A stretch of DNA of 64,000 nt, from positions 682,001 to 746,000 of the forward strand of contig JAEBUN010000001.1 of assembly GCA_023014365.1 (NCBI GenBank), given 5' to 3'. Source of the DNA: Lepiota brunneoincarnata. Its lineage: Eukaryota; Basidiomycota; Agaricomycetes; Agaricales; Agaricaceae. Below the pieces are notes generated by a model that saw nothing but the letters and a program-made list of their open reading frames with translations, had not been told where the DNA came from and searched no databases. Below are positions 9,141-20,200 of this stretch, piece after piece (within the stretch, counting starts at the first letter, position 1; each line of letters starts with the position of its first letter). Position numbers and translations under genes: made by a program.

Positions 9141-10255
9141 CTAAAAATTTCCTTCTAGTTCATTCTTTAATATCTTAGGTAACTCTCCTCGAGCGTAGGT
9201 AGGCAAGGTAATCCGTGCTTTAGTATTAGGATCTCTAATTACCAGAAGCTGACCTCCATTTGCCATATTCTTGACCTCGCTTTCTGTAAGAACATCGAAA
9301 GGCCTCCCTAGTAAAACCCTGTAAGCAGGTTTCTGCATCACATGTACTTGTAGATAGACTGTTATTTTATCCATTTTAAAAGGCACATCCTTGGCTAACC
9401 CACAAGTCTTTTCTATCTGACCATTCGCACTTTGCATATTTATGGTAATGTCTGGATCCCAAGCTATGTTGCAAGCTACTGCCACTTCCTTACTCATAGA
9501 TATGATTTGCGACCCATTGTCTAGTAGGGCTTCTTCTTCTCTGACCCCGTTAATTAACATAGGGATTACACGCAGTGATTCCAACTCCCTGCCCACAAAG
9601 ACTTGTTTGCTTCTTTCTTCGGGTACTAGAGTGTCTAAATACTGTATAACAGGATCTTGTGTGGTCCAGGCTTCACCCCATTCACCATTGGTCTGAAACA
9701 CCATTTTAATTAGTCTAGGATGGTTTGGTAGTGCATCTAGATTAACGGAGATGAGTCCTGGTTCTTCCCTAGGTTCTTCGTGAACTTCATCACTAAAACA
9801 AACCATATTGGTTTTCTTGCCAGGAGTGATTTCTACGGGTACTCAACGTTGTTGTATTTGCCCTTTAAAGGCATTCCTATATTTTGGAGAGAGAGCTAGC
9901 AATTCTTCCTGAGTAATGGGAGCTCCTCCTTTCAATACTCTAGTTAACAAGTCGTCTAAGTCCAAGCCAGCTTCTACCAGTGCTTGGTGTTTATAGCTTT
10001 TCTCTACCTTTTCTTTTAGGTAGCACATAGGTATAGGAGGGACTTCCACTACCGGGGGTAGTGGTACCACCTTTCTATAGGGCAACTCTGTTGGTTTTTC
10101 GTTAGTTAACTTGGCGGGTAACTTCCTAACTTTCTTTATTAGTTCGTCTTCACTCAGTAGAGAGTCTTCGTCACTTTCAGAAACATCCTCAGGCTCCAGG
10201 GTCCGACGTGGCGTAATTATCTTTCACGCCCATTGTGCCTTCCTCGAACTGTCTA
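9141..10255 (-). pseudogene. Gypsy-1 protease ORF, two nonsense codons
   Basis: This reading frame is in the -1 phase relative to gag. A linker is followed by PYRKVVPLPPVVEVPP, then TRVLKGGAP and LLALSPKYRNAF. The aspartic protease has EALLDNGSQIISMS and the C-terminal ILG-like block YRVLLGRPFDVL. TGA codons interrupt it at 10224-10226 and 9843-9845; the second aligns with Arg in Gypsy-3, so it is a likely CGA to TGA change. The active-site triad reads Asp-Asn-Gly where Gypsy-3 has Asp-Ser-Gly, a single G to A transition that probably weakens the enzyme. The ORF ends in TAG at 9141-9143, right after the slippery heptamer. Confidence 0.8.
9144..9150 (-). promoter_or_regulatory. Predicted -1 frameshift site, protease to pol (Gypsy-1)
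   Basis: The heptamer A-AAT-TTT sits in the protease phase immediately before its TAG stop. A -1 slip enters the frame LGNLDELVDDQGEVAC, which continues into pol. The same heptamer is at the same place in Gypsy-2 and Gypsy-3. The fit to the X-XXY-YYZ rule is seen directly; frameshifting itself is inferred. Confidence 0.7.
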
Positions 10256-12202
10256 AAAACCCGAAGGTCCCCCGGTCTTTGCAGAGCTAGTCTGGGTCTC
10301 CAAGAACTGTTGTTCCGGGGTTTCATCTCCCCATCTCTGTACTTGGGTCTCCAACCTCCCCAACTGTGCTGTAAGCTCAGCAATCAGTCGGTCTTTAGGA
10401 GCTTCAGTAGGTATCGGCGGCTTGACGGAGTTCTGCTGGGACAGCTGAGTTGTCAGAACCTGCTCTAGTTTTATAATTCGGTCTTGGAGCCCCTTTACTA
10501 GGGGATCTTCTGTCATAATGGAGAAGGTATGCCTTTCTCCTTGGCACTCCCGAGTTTTATTAGCTACTGCCGTTGCTAACTTGTTAAATTCTATGGGATC
10601 ATATCCTATCATCGGTTGTTCGCTATACATATTCTGCGCCATTGTCTGTAAGTGGCGGTCAATCCGCTCGATCATGGGACCTCTCCCAGTGGGAATAGGT
10701 GCCCCATCAGCCATTTTGATTTCTCTATTTTCTAACTTAATTAGACCCTGGGCTATATAGTCTTGGGCTTTCAAGCAAGAACCCCAGGCATGCCCAAAGA
10801 TACCACAAAAGAAACACCCTTTATCCCATACATTTGGGGTGGGATTACTATTGAATGGCCGAGGCCGTTCAATAACCAGAGCGCCTTGCTGGTTGAAGGT
10901 TTGGATCTTTTCTAGGTAAGCTTTTAGCAACTTTTCTTGGTTATTCAGGGAGTCCTTGACATTAGCCAGTTCTGATTTAAGCCTGGTATAGTCTTCACTC
11001 GTATTTTGAGTAGAGACCTCTTTCTTTACCCTCACCATTAATTCCTTAGTAACAGCAGGGGCTTCTTCTCTTTTCACTAACAACCTAGTTAACGTTTTAC
11101 CGCTGACTAAGTCCACCGCTTTATTGATTACTTCCATAATTTTGTAAGGATCTTCACCCCTTGGTGACTGGTTGTTCTGTAGAGTACCTTTAATAGTTAA
11201 CAAATTATTCAAGCTCTCTTGAAAACGTTCATCTAATGATTTCGTGAACAATTCTACCAGTTCTCTATTTGTAACTACGGCCAGTGGAAGGAGGCACTTA
11301 TTCGCTTCAAGCAGGAATTTTCGCTTGAAAGCTAGTAGTTCTCCTTCCTCATCCATAGCTATGTCTCTGTATTTTCTGCATACTTTCATTAAGTTCCTAA
11401 ATGACCCTGTCTTTCTTTTGACTAGTTCTGGGTATTCTTTATTTAACCTTTCTCGCAGGGTAGCCCAATTGTTTAACCTTACTTCTTCAAAGGTTTCCCA
11501 CTCATATCTGACGTCCGGGGATACATAACTGAGCAACCATTTGACTTTCTGGGCGCTATCTCGGACATTGGCCAAATCAAATAGAGTCTCTATATTATAG
11601 AAGAATTCTTCTAATTCTTCCAGGTATAAGCCAGACCAATACGGAGCTTTAGAATCCCCAGGGTGGGGCATTTTATAGTCCGGCATTCTGTTGACTGCTG
11701 GCTGGGGTAGGCTGGTTGAGTTTGGTGGTTGTGGCTGCTGTAACGGTGCCTGAGGTTGCAACAGCTGGTTGTGGGGCTGCGCTGGAGGTTGTAAAGGATT
11801 GGGTTGCTGTAGCGAACTTCCTCCTGAATTTCCTACCAAAGCGTTGCCCGATGAAGAACCTCCGGTAGGGTTGTTACCACCTGGTAATTGATCCAGTGTA
11901 GAACTATCTTCCGGAATGTCCCAATCTAGGTAAGTGGTAATCCACGGGCTAACTGTTGGCAAGGAGGGGTGACTCTGTATCTTATAGAGTGCAGAACTCC
12001 TTGGTACGGTCACAGCTGTCTCGAGGATTTCACTTTCTAGATTCTGAGCTTCTTTCTGTTTGCCTGAACTCCTTCCTATTCGTTCGTAAGCTGCTGTTAT
12101 GGGAATAATAGGAGTCCTTCTAGAATTTCTAGTACTTCGAACTGTACTGGCGCTACTAGGTTCAGGACTTTCTTGGCTTGTGTCCTGGGCAGACAAGCGC
12201 AA
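10253..12202 (-). CDS. gag: Gypsy-1 gag polyprotein
   Basis: The frame gives ~649 residues and is open even further upstream, through the primer-binding site to 12328, with no AUG. The first in-frame AUG is at 11684-11686, just before the conserved capsid region, so the start is uncertain. In order: Ser/Thr-rich start, Gln/Pro-rich linker (about residues 105-165), retrotransposon-gag domain (about 185-360, with LEELEEFFYNIETLFDL and LSYVSPDVRYEWETF), coiled region, CCHC zinc knuckle C-x2-C-x4-H-x4-C (CFFCGIFGHAWGSC, near 465), and a second coiled segment near 580. It packages element RNA in virus-like particles by family analogy. It ends at TAG 10253-10255, directly after the slippery heptamer. 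Confidence 0.9.
   Translation of the reverse strand: MRLSAQDTSQESPEPSSASTVRSTRNSRRTPIIPITAAYERIGRSSGKQKEAQNLESEILETAVTVPRSSALYKIQSHPSLPTVSPWITTYLDWDIPEDSSTLDQLPGGNNPTGGSSSGNALVGNSGGSSLQQPNPLQPPAQPHNQLLQPQAPLQQPQPPNSTSLPQPAVNRMPDYKMPHPGDSKAPYWSGLYLEELEEFFYNIETLFDLANVRDSAQKVKWLLSYVSPDVRYEWETFEEVRLNNWATLRERLNKEYPELVKRKTGSFRNLMKVCRKYRDIAMDEEGELLAFKRKFLLEANKCLLPLAVVTNRELVELFTKSLDERFQESLNNLLTIKGTLQNNQSPRGEDPYKIMEVINKAVDLVSGKTLTRLLVKREEAPAVTKELMVRVKKEVSTQNTSEDYTRLKSELANVKDSLNNQEKLLKAYLEKIQTFNQQGALVIERPRPFNSNPTPNVWDKGCFFCGIFGHAWGSCLKAQDYIAQGLIKLENREIKMADGAPIPTGRGPMIERIDRHLQTMAQNMYSEQPMIGYDPIEFNKLATAVANKTRECQGERHTFSIMTEDPLVKGLQDRIIKLEQVLTTQLSQQNSVKPPIPTEAPKDRLIAELTAQLGRLETQVQRWGDETPEQQFLETQTSSAKTGGPSGF
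10256..10262 (-). promoter_or_regulatory. Predicted -1 frameshift site, gag to protease (Gypsy-1)
   Basis: The last sense codons of gag read TCG-GGT-TTT-TAG, giving the slippery heptamer G-GGT-TTT next to the stop. The -1 frame continues into the protease linker. Gypsy-2 (40928-40934) and Gypsy-3 (55602-55608) have GGGTTTC at the same point. Confidence 0.7.
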
Positions 12203-12293
12203 TGTAGATATTTCTGGTCCTTGACCAAAAGACGTTTTTGTTATTTTTGATAATTTAAAAATAGAATCAAGGTTTCTGAATCTCTGAACTCCC

Positions 12294-12310
12294 CCTCGCG
12301 GTGGGCTCCA
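12294..12310 (-). promoter_or_regulatory. Primer-binding site of Gypsy-1
   Basis: Read on the minus strand, TGGAGCCCACCGCGAGG begins two bases after the LTR end (TTTCA-TC-TGGAGCC). The leading TGG matches a tRNA 3' CCA end. Gypsy-3 (52263) and Gypsy-D (22252) have the same site with the same 2-base offset. I could not assign the tRNA. Confidence 0.75.
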
Positions 12311-12607
12311 GATGAAATGCGGATTACTTTACGAGATTGAAAACGAAGTTCGTTAACAGGTTCGCTAATTCCGACTTTATAAGTTCGTGGGGGAGAGGTT
12401 GTCACAGATCTCCAGAAATATATTCAATTCTAGTGTTTTTAGGGTTTTGGTACGTTATTCTCTTAGTCTCCAACTAGACAGACAGTTGTTCTATCTGAAT
12501 ACAATGGGAACTTTTGACGGTCGTTGCTATATAATATGTTAACTAATATCTTCACAATTCGATAAGTCAGGCAAAACGCAAGCTTTCGCAATCAGTGAAC
12601 CTCCGTA

Positions 12608-12925
12608 GACCTAGCAGACAACGTGTTCTAACGGGCCCTAGCGTACTACGTCCTTTTCTCTTGACAATACTGTAAATTTACACTACCCAGCGAGACAGGC
12701 TTTTGACAAGCTCCTGCAGTAAGTGTCTTTAAGCTAGTAGGCCTAGCGGACGGCGTTATCTAACGGGCCCTAGCACACTACAGCTTCTGAACAAGGCAAT
12801 AAAACTTTTATACTACTCAGCGAGACAGGCTTCTAGCAAGCTCCTGCAGTAAGTATCTTTAAACTAGATAGACCTAGTGGACAGCATTTTCAACGGGCCC
12901 TAGTGTACTATGTTCGCTTCTCAAT
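12608..12925. repeat. Tandem repeat, ~131-bp unit, about 2.4 copies, in the Gypsy-1 LTR
   Basis: Three successive units begin at about 12608, 12740 and 12871. They share CCTAG(C/T)(A/G)GAC, AACGGGCCCTAG and, in the first two, CAGCGAGACAGGCTT plus CAAGCTCCTGCAGTAAGT. Units differ mainly by transitions. They sit between the putative TATA box and the primer-binding site, in transcribed leader sequence. Confidence 0.85.
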
Positions 12926-13410
12926 TAAACAGCTCTACAATTCAATGGTATACTTCTGAGGCAAGGCCTCTAAGAGGAACCCAAAGAAACGGAAGTTAGT
13001 GAACTTTTCTACTTAAGAACCGAAGAGGCGTAGCAACTCATATTCAGTTCTCGAGTCAAGCAGAAGGGTCTGTCAATATCTCAATCGTTTCAAAGGGTCT
13101 GGTTTTAAGGGGTATAACTCTTTAAGTCTCTGGTGGTCTTATGACCGAAGAAAATTGCGTAAAATTGCTTTATATTTTTATCCTAATCAATCATACAATC
13201 AGGGGGGGAAATAGGCAAGCGGTTTCTTGCCTCCCATGTAATTTACAGACGAGTTTTTATAACAATATACAATTAACTTATGGGTATACCTGAAACAAGC
13301 CTTCAGCTTCATCATTTTATTGTCTCCTCATCATTTAGGAGCATCATTCTAGGAGTTCCGATATCAGCGACATCAATTTGCTCTCAGGGACTTGCTCCCT
13401 AGGTGCCTGG

Positions 13411-13420
13411 CTATTTATAT
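13411..13420 (-). promoter_or_regulatory. TATA box of the Gypsy-1 LTR
   Basis: The minus strand reads GATATAAATAGCC, a good TATA consensus upstream of gag in the LTR. Similar boxes occur in the Gypsy-2/3 LTR (AATATAAATAC) and the Gypsy-D LTR (ATATATAAAG). Confidence 0.5.
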
Positions 13421-14686
13421 CACAGCCAGCCGGGTTAGCGAGTTTCCTCACTAACGTTTATCTATTGGTTTTTATTTTATTCTCGGACTCTCCACACCTG
13501 AGCTTTTCAACCCTAATGTTCTAAAGTCCACTTCCATAGTCTTCAGGTAGTAGACTAACACTAGAATTAATTAGCTTATTCTATTCTTATCAATCTTCAT
13601 TTTCTAGTTCATCATTTCTGATCTCTTTTTGTTTCTATGAGGGGGCATCCTTCCCTGAGTACCCTCGGGGATACCCCCATTCGATCCCTTAGGTTTCAAT
13701 ATCATCAGAACCGTTTCAAGGGGACATTCTTGTCAGGGCATTCAGCTAATCCCTACATTCTTTTGTCAAGATTCACTCCCAGACCTGTTATTATGACTAG
13801 GTACCATCCGGATGACATAGGTGTTGCGACTCGTCTGCTTTCTAGGGCAGAGGCGAAGAAATGGGTCTTTTTGTGCAGTCATGAGTATCTTAACTAATAT
13901 CTTAGTTAACACGGTATTGGATACAATGCTCGGGTACATTCATACCAGAGTCATTCTTCCATAGCCTTGTCACCCATAAGTTAGTTAACATCACTTTTAC
14001 TTGTCTGGGTGTTCTGGTTCTGTTTCTGAGATGTCCGCCTTCACATATTTTAGATAGTATTCTAAATCTCTTGCACCCAGTGTCTGACCATGGCCATATA
14101 CTGATATTATTCAGTAACAGAGAGTTAGTTACTTTATTAGCTAGTGATTTCACAAATGAAATGATTTTGTGGCACAACAACGGCGACGGTGTTTGAGTGG
14201 GGATAGGGTTTCTTCTGGGATCTGGGTTTTGGGTTCCTGATCCTGAGATTCTGCTTCTCGATTTGGGAGGGGGGGGTGATGGGGATTCTCGGGCTGAGAA
14301 TTTCTTTGGAGGCATGGTGATATTTGTCTAGCGATCAATTATCGCTAGAAGTATGAAGAATTGGGTGGCAATTATGGATATTCCTGAATATAGGTTCCAC
14401 GATCTGACGACACAGCAGTGGCAGGGGCACGTGATGTGTTCAAGTTCTAGGGTGATGATTCGGTAGGCGATGAGGGTGGCAGTAGAAGTGAAAACGAAAA
14501 TGAGTAGGTAAGCCAGATCTTCTGGTGGGGAGAGGTTGAGGGACGTAGCGATGGCTACACAGAGAGGTGGTTTTCTTTCGCACGTCATTTTGAACGACCA
14601 GGGTACCTCGACGCGTTCAGTACGTCGGCAGGGCAGAGCAGAGTAGAGGGCGAGCAAGAGATAAGCAGCAGAGTATCTTAGTGTTT
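13421..14686. other. Unassigned stretch with low-confidence small ORFs
   Basis: Three ORFs are possible, none recognised. The plus-strand ORF 13637-13897 ends SHEYLN. The minus-strand ORF 13902-14315 starts MPPKKFSARESPSPPPP with a Ser/Pro/Arg-rich beginning. The minus-strand ORF 14328-14657 has two hydrophobic segments (LAYLLIFVFTSTATLIAY and ISIIATQFFILLAI). The last resembles in style the membrane ORFs after Gypsy-1 pol but shares no clear sequence. Part of this region may be the outer LTR of Gypsy-1. Confidence 0.3.
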
Positions 14687-15072
14687 TGTTACCCAGGTTA
14701 GGGGTTCGCTCTTGAGTAGCATGGCGCTCGTGGCAAGATGTCTATACAGACTTGGTCTTGTCCTACTAGGCGTGACTTGGAGACGACGGAGCACTATAGT
14801 CCAGCCGGTTTAAGGGCAAAGAGATATAGGAGGCAAGAACTGTATAACACTAAGATAAGGATACAAGGTATTGTACTGTATCCTTATATACTCCTAAGTG
14901 TGGCTGTACTCCTACTATAATGGTTCGGACCGGGGTAACTATGAGTCAGAGATAAGAAAACATGAGGTGTATACTAAGAATAGTCCTTCTGATGTACACT
15001 ACTGATAGTTTCATAGTGACATGGGAATGTGAACTAAAAGTAACCGTCCTTCTGACGTGGCTTCTGATAACA
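14687..15072 (+). mobile_element. Solo LTR, family TGTTACCC...TAACA
   Basis: This 386-bp copy is closely related to 536-920, with the same ends and internal sequence. The flanks (TGTTT left, TCTGG right) do not match, so the target duplication is lost or a flank was rearranged. Confidence 0.85.
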
Positions 15073-15635
15073 TCTGGTGGGTAGATGGTTAGCAGTAATG
15101 AGTACCACAAGTATATTGGTGGATACTGCTCTTTTGAAAGGCCTGGAATTAATAAATTTGTCTCAGTTAGTGCAGGTACACTACAAGCTGAACCTCATAC
15201 TGGATGCAAGTGTGATGCTACTGCAGCTTCAGTAGCTATTCTACCAGACTGATTGTGCAAGCTGATCACTCTTTATCACAGTCAAATGAGGAGAAAGAAT
15301 GTCACTTATGTGTATCTGGCTACATTCCTGGACCACTGAGGGCATGACTCATTTGTGACCCAGTTCCTTGGTCACCTATGGTAATTTGTTGGTAGGTAGA
15401 CATTGCAATTCTAGAATTTGTTGCAGCACATGAGTGAATGTTGATTATAGTAAAGAATATGTGATGAGGCCCTCACAAAGACACCAAATATACAAGGAAA
15501 AAACCATTCTGTTATAGTGCACAGAAATGAGACTGCCACACATGATTTTGTCCTGGTCTTTCAAGGGGCTAGGGTTTTCTCATGGAGTATGAAGGTATCA
15601 AAGTGGTTGGCAGTATGATCTTGGATGTTGCACAA
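15073..15635. other. Non-coding stretch, no feature recognised
   Basis: It is AT-rich with almost no CpG. No ORF of more than 60 codons, repeat end or known motif was seen. It lies between a solo LTR and the outer end of the Gypsy-2 3' LTR. Confidence 0.4.
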
Positions 15636-16927
15636 TGAGAAGGTAGAAATATTTGTGGTTTTTTAATATAGATAGAGGGCTTGTTTTCACTAAGCTTAGC
15701 TGAAATTTGATAAGCTTAAGCTAATACAAGTAGAATGAGATAGATAATGAACAGTTTCATCTTTTGGGGTGTTCTGGGGGTGCATTCTGACAGCAAAATT
15801 CAAGAGAGTAGTGTTTTAGAGGTTAACAAACAGCCATTGAAGTTATCTTAGCTGTATGGTGCAACAGTGAAAGGACAATCCCTGTCAATTCAAAGTGTAG
15901 GATCTCTGGTCTCTGAACTCTACTCTGGCCTCTGTCTCTATCTCTAGCATTCTGGAACTCTGAAACTCTGTTCTCTGTCTCTGTCTCTGCCTCTGTCTCT
16001 GAGTTGGTCAACAACTGAAGAACCTGCACTTAACAACACACAGTAAATAGTCCTTTGAAACCATTCTTGATCACAGCTTGCAGACTTGCATGTGGAAGCA
16101 GGGGTGAGACCTCTTGCTTCTCCATGAACAAGTATGACCATATTTATATTGTGTAGATACATACAAGAAATAGTAAATATGAAATAGAAAATGATAAGCT
16201 TAATTGTTACAGGCACTGTAGAATATTTTGGAAGGTTTAGCAGCATTTCTGCCTTGCCCTGGGTTATGGGTTTTTCTCTGATTGACAAATAGCAATCCAG
16301 CCAGACATATTCTATGCTTGTCTGTATTATTCTGTATCCACACAAGCACATTAAGCCTCTGGATCAAATATGATTGAAATGTATAGCATATGGACAATCC
16401 CTTGATCTGTTGTAATTAATCTCAGTTAGACAGTATGCCAAGGTGCCAGGACCCACAAAGCACTTGTTAATTATGAGTCTTTGATATTTTCTAGGGTTTT
16501 GGGCAGTGGGTGTCACCTCCTGAATGTTGGATGTTCCATTCTGAGGTCTGGTCATCATTATTGGGCTCTCTATAGGCATGATACACTTGCAACAGCTGCT
16601 ATGTACATTCTTTATGTTCAAACAAATCCGAGTTCATCAGAAAACTGCTCATAAGAACCCTTGATGTGACTGGAGTATATTCAATAGGCTATGTAGAGTC
16701 CTGAATCCCTCTGGAGAGCATTCTGATAGCTTGATTCACTAAGCTTAGTGATAATGAGCTGGTTTGAACACTTCTGAGGCTTGAATATCCTTAATTTGGT
16801 CAAACTGGCTACTACAGGATATAGTACCAATCCTCTATAGAGTTCTTTAATGACATAGCCAATGATTCTATGTAAGGAATTGTTCTGAAGTATGGAATTC
16901 AGGTATAGTTGTGAAATCAGTATATCA
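15636..16927 (-). mobile_element. 3' LTR of Gypsy-2
   Basis: A 1292-bp copy of the Gypsy-2/3 LTR in minus orientation, with outer end TGAGAAGG at 15636 and inner end ATATCA at 16927. The bases just inside read, on the minus strand, GGTTAGGAGGAGA then TGATAT. This is a polypurine tract followed by the LTR start, as required for a 3' LTR of a minus-strand element. CpG is almost absent. It contains CTAAGCTTAG and TAAGCTTA sites near 15690, 15711 and 16741. Confidence 0.85.
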
Positions 16928-16940
16928 TCTCCTCCTAACC
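16928..16940 (-). promoter_or_regulatory. Polypurine tract of Gypsy-2
   Basis: GGTTAGGAGGAGA on the minus strand abuts the LTR start. It places the 3' end of Gypsy-2 beyond antisense genes A and B, which shows those genes lie inside the element. Confidence 0.7.
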
Positions 16941-17256
16941 AATTGCTGACTGTCCTCAGTCATTATCTCCTTCAAATTTGCAGTATCTGAGTCTCTCTGA
17001 TATGCTCTATATTCTAGAACATTCATCAACTTTGAGGGTAGTGTACTTTCACTAAGCTTACTCCAAATGATGTCATATCACTGAGTTTAAATGTATAGAT
17101 CAACTTCTTGTTGCTAAAGCTTAAATTTTTATCTTGTTATTGGGTCTTTTAAAAGTCCCAAGTTCTCTTTTCCTCTCTTTCATTCTCTCTTGCATCATCT
17201 CTCTTGTATATCACTCTTCCACACCTTACTCTCAACAACTTCTATCCATTATCAGA

Positions 17257-20200
17257 ATGTCCAGCAACATGCATAGCAACAAATGGGCTTGCTACAAGGA
17301 AGACTCTGATTCCTCCTCCAGTAAGTAAAGTTTGCCCTCCAGTTGTTTGCATTGTTGACGCTGTTTTTCAGACTACACTGGGCTGAGCAATGCTCCCCAG
17401 GCCTCTCAAAATGTGCCCTCTCCATCAATCATGCAATGTAAGTCACATTTTCACACATTGCTCCATCATAACTCATGTTTTTCTCTAGTTTAGGTCTCAC
17501 TATTTGCCATCATGACTGCCTGGCTCAATGGGAACCACCAGCACCATGTGCTAGGAGGGCTAGAGGAGGAATCCATCAAGCAGGTGTTGATATGCTGATT
17601 TCATGCCTATACATGAATTCCATACTCCAGAATGATTCTCTACATAGAATCATTGGCTATATCATTAAAGAACTCTATAGAGGATTAGTTCTATGTTCAA
17701 CCAAATTGAGGATATTTGAGCCTTGGAGTGTTCAAACCAGCTCATTAGCAATAAGCTTAGTGAACCAAGCTATCAGGATGCTCTCTGGAGGGATTCAGGA
17801 CTCCACATAACCTATTGAGTATACTCCAGTTGCATCAAGGGATCTTACAAGCAGTTTTTCTGATGAACTCAGACTTGTTCAAACATTAAGAATGTACATA
17901 ACAGCTGTTGTAAGTGTATCACACCTATAGCAAGCCCAATAATGATGACCAGACCTCAGAACGGAATGTTCTATGTTCAGGAGGTGGCACCCAATGCCCA
18001 AAATCCTAGAAAATATCAAAGACTCATAATTGACAAGTGCTTTGTGGGTCTCAGCACCTTGGCATACTGTCTAACTGAGATTAATTACAATTAATCAAGG
18101 GATTGTCCATCCACTATACATTCCAATCATAATTGATCTGAAGGCTTAATGTGCTTGCATGGACATGGAATAATGCAGACAAGCATGGAGCATGTCTGAC
18201 TGGATTGCCATTTGTTAATCAGAGAAAAGCCCATAACCCAGAGCAAGGTAGAAATGCTGCCAAACCTTCCAAAATATTCTACAGTGCCTGTAACAATTAA
18301 GCTTATTGTTTTCTATTTCATATTTACTATCTCTCATATGTATCTAAATAATATAAATATGGTTGTGCTTGTTTGTGGAGAAGCAAGAGGTCTCACCCCC
18401 ACTTCCACATGCAAGTCTGCAAGCTGTGATCAAGAACAGTTTCAGAGGGCTATTTAGTGTGCATCATTAAGTGTGATTTCTTTGGTTGTCAACCAACCCA
18501 GAGACAGAGACAGAGAACTGCACTGTATAGCTAAGATAACTTCAATGGCTGTTTGTTAACCTCTAAAACACTACTCTCTTGAATTTTGCTGTCAGAACAC
18601 ACCCCCAGAACACCCCAAAGGATGAAACTGTTCATTATCTATCTCATACTACTTGTATTAGCTTAAGCTTATTGAATTTTGGCTAAGCTTAGTGAAAACA
18701 AGCCCTCTATCTATATAAAAACCCATGAACATTTTTACCTTTTCAGTGTCTCCAGGACACCCCCTACCACCATACTCTCCACCCCATGATCCAACCCCTT
18801 GACCATCAACTCCATTGTCTGCACCAGTTCTGTTGGCTGCCCCCACTCCAAGATGTGTAATCTCCATTACATCCTTATGTAATCCTATCAACAGGCCCTC
18901 TGCTGGATTTACTGCAGAGGTTGCATCAAATATCCCTGTTGGTGGGCCCTCTTCTGGATTTTCCAGAGAGGTCTCATCTATTGCCCCCTCTTGCTGTTTC
19001 TTTCCACACCCTGAATGGAAAAGACTTGCTGGTGCTCCCTCTGTTGAATACCCTGGCATCTCCAGTGGTCCTGGGTCCTTCAACAGTTCAAAATAACTTG
19101 CCAGGCCCATCCTCAGGCACATCAACTCATAAGCTTATCATCTTTCTTCTTGTTTCTCTGTTCTTGCTAATAGTATGCCTCATAGCTCATATCCTTGCCA
19201 CCCTCAAAGGTAAGCAATGAGCAAAATCATCAACACTGCTCCCTCCCCCCTTATTCCTGTTGGGTTCCAACTCACCCTCACATTCCCCTGTTCCCAAGGT
19301 CTCTCAAGCTGACCTCTTCAAAATTCTTAGCTGGTCCTCTACATTAGACAGGCTATGTTACCATTTCCCTTTTATGTGCTCACCCATCTATTTTTGCTTA
19401 TCACATGTTACTGACCATTGTCAGTGCCTGTATATATTTAGTTATCACATGCCACTGCCCATCTATAGTTAGTTCCCTTTTGGCTTGTGATTCTCACCCA
19501 TTTGCATGTGATTCTCCCTTTTATCACATGCCAGTTGCTTCAGCAATATATGTAGACTTAAGAATTACTTGTAATCCCTAGCTTTGTCTTATTATACACT
19601 GTATTTGTTCCTGTTCTTTGGCATTGCCTTAGACTTGCTCACATTAGCCACTGGTCTACTTGTCATAGATCACATTGGTCCTTGCAGATGCCTAACCCAT
19701 GTAACAGGCTACATGCATTGGCCTCTTCCAGGTGCCCAACACCTTCTCCAACTCACTTATCTGGCACTCCCATTGAGCCTCCCTCAAGTGCTATGGAGAT
19801 TTCTCCTTCTCCAGATTTGGAGCCCCTTCTGGAGCCTTCACCTGCTCCTCAAGAACTGGGGTTTACCTTTCAAGACAAGTTTTTGGCTTTGCTGACTCCC
19901 ATTCCCTCTTGTGTGCCAAGCCTTGTAGTTCTGGAGGTTCCTCAAGAGTCCCTTCAGCCTGGCCCATCACATGGAAAACATGTTCTTTCAGAAGAGCTCC
20001 AACACATGGATGAAGAAGCATATTACCCAAGCTTGTGTTTGATGCACTGAGGCCAAAATTATTTGGGAACATAGATATAAACATCCAGTCCTGATTTTTA
20101 GCAAAGATTTCTCTAGCCTGCTGGCTATCAGCCAGCTATCTGTATTTTCTCTTATTTTCTCCTTTCATTTATGTTCTCTTGGCTAACAATTACTCAGTCA

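Larger units (their letters stand above)
12313..13420 (-). mobile_element. 5' LTR of Gypsy-1 (outer end not defined)
   Basis: The inner end (..GCATTTCA on the minus strand) is fixed by the adjacent primer-binding site. A promoter-like TATAAATAG lies on the minus strand at 13411-13419, about 1.1 kb upstream of the primer-binding site, so the LTR extends at least this far. The matching 3' LTR is missing because the element is truncated near 2976, so the outer boundary cannot be set by comparison. Confidence 0.6.

Noticed and set aside
13637..13897. Plus-strand ORF as a first exon of an antisense gene for Gypsy-1
   Set aside because: It lies upstream of gag near the 5' LTR and shares no sequence with gene A or B.
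17588..18745. This LTR as the 3' LTR of Gypsy-2
   Set aside because: It is in plus orientation with its own GTGT duplication inside gene A; the minus-oriented LTR at 15636-16927 with an adjacent polypurine tract fits the 3' LTR.
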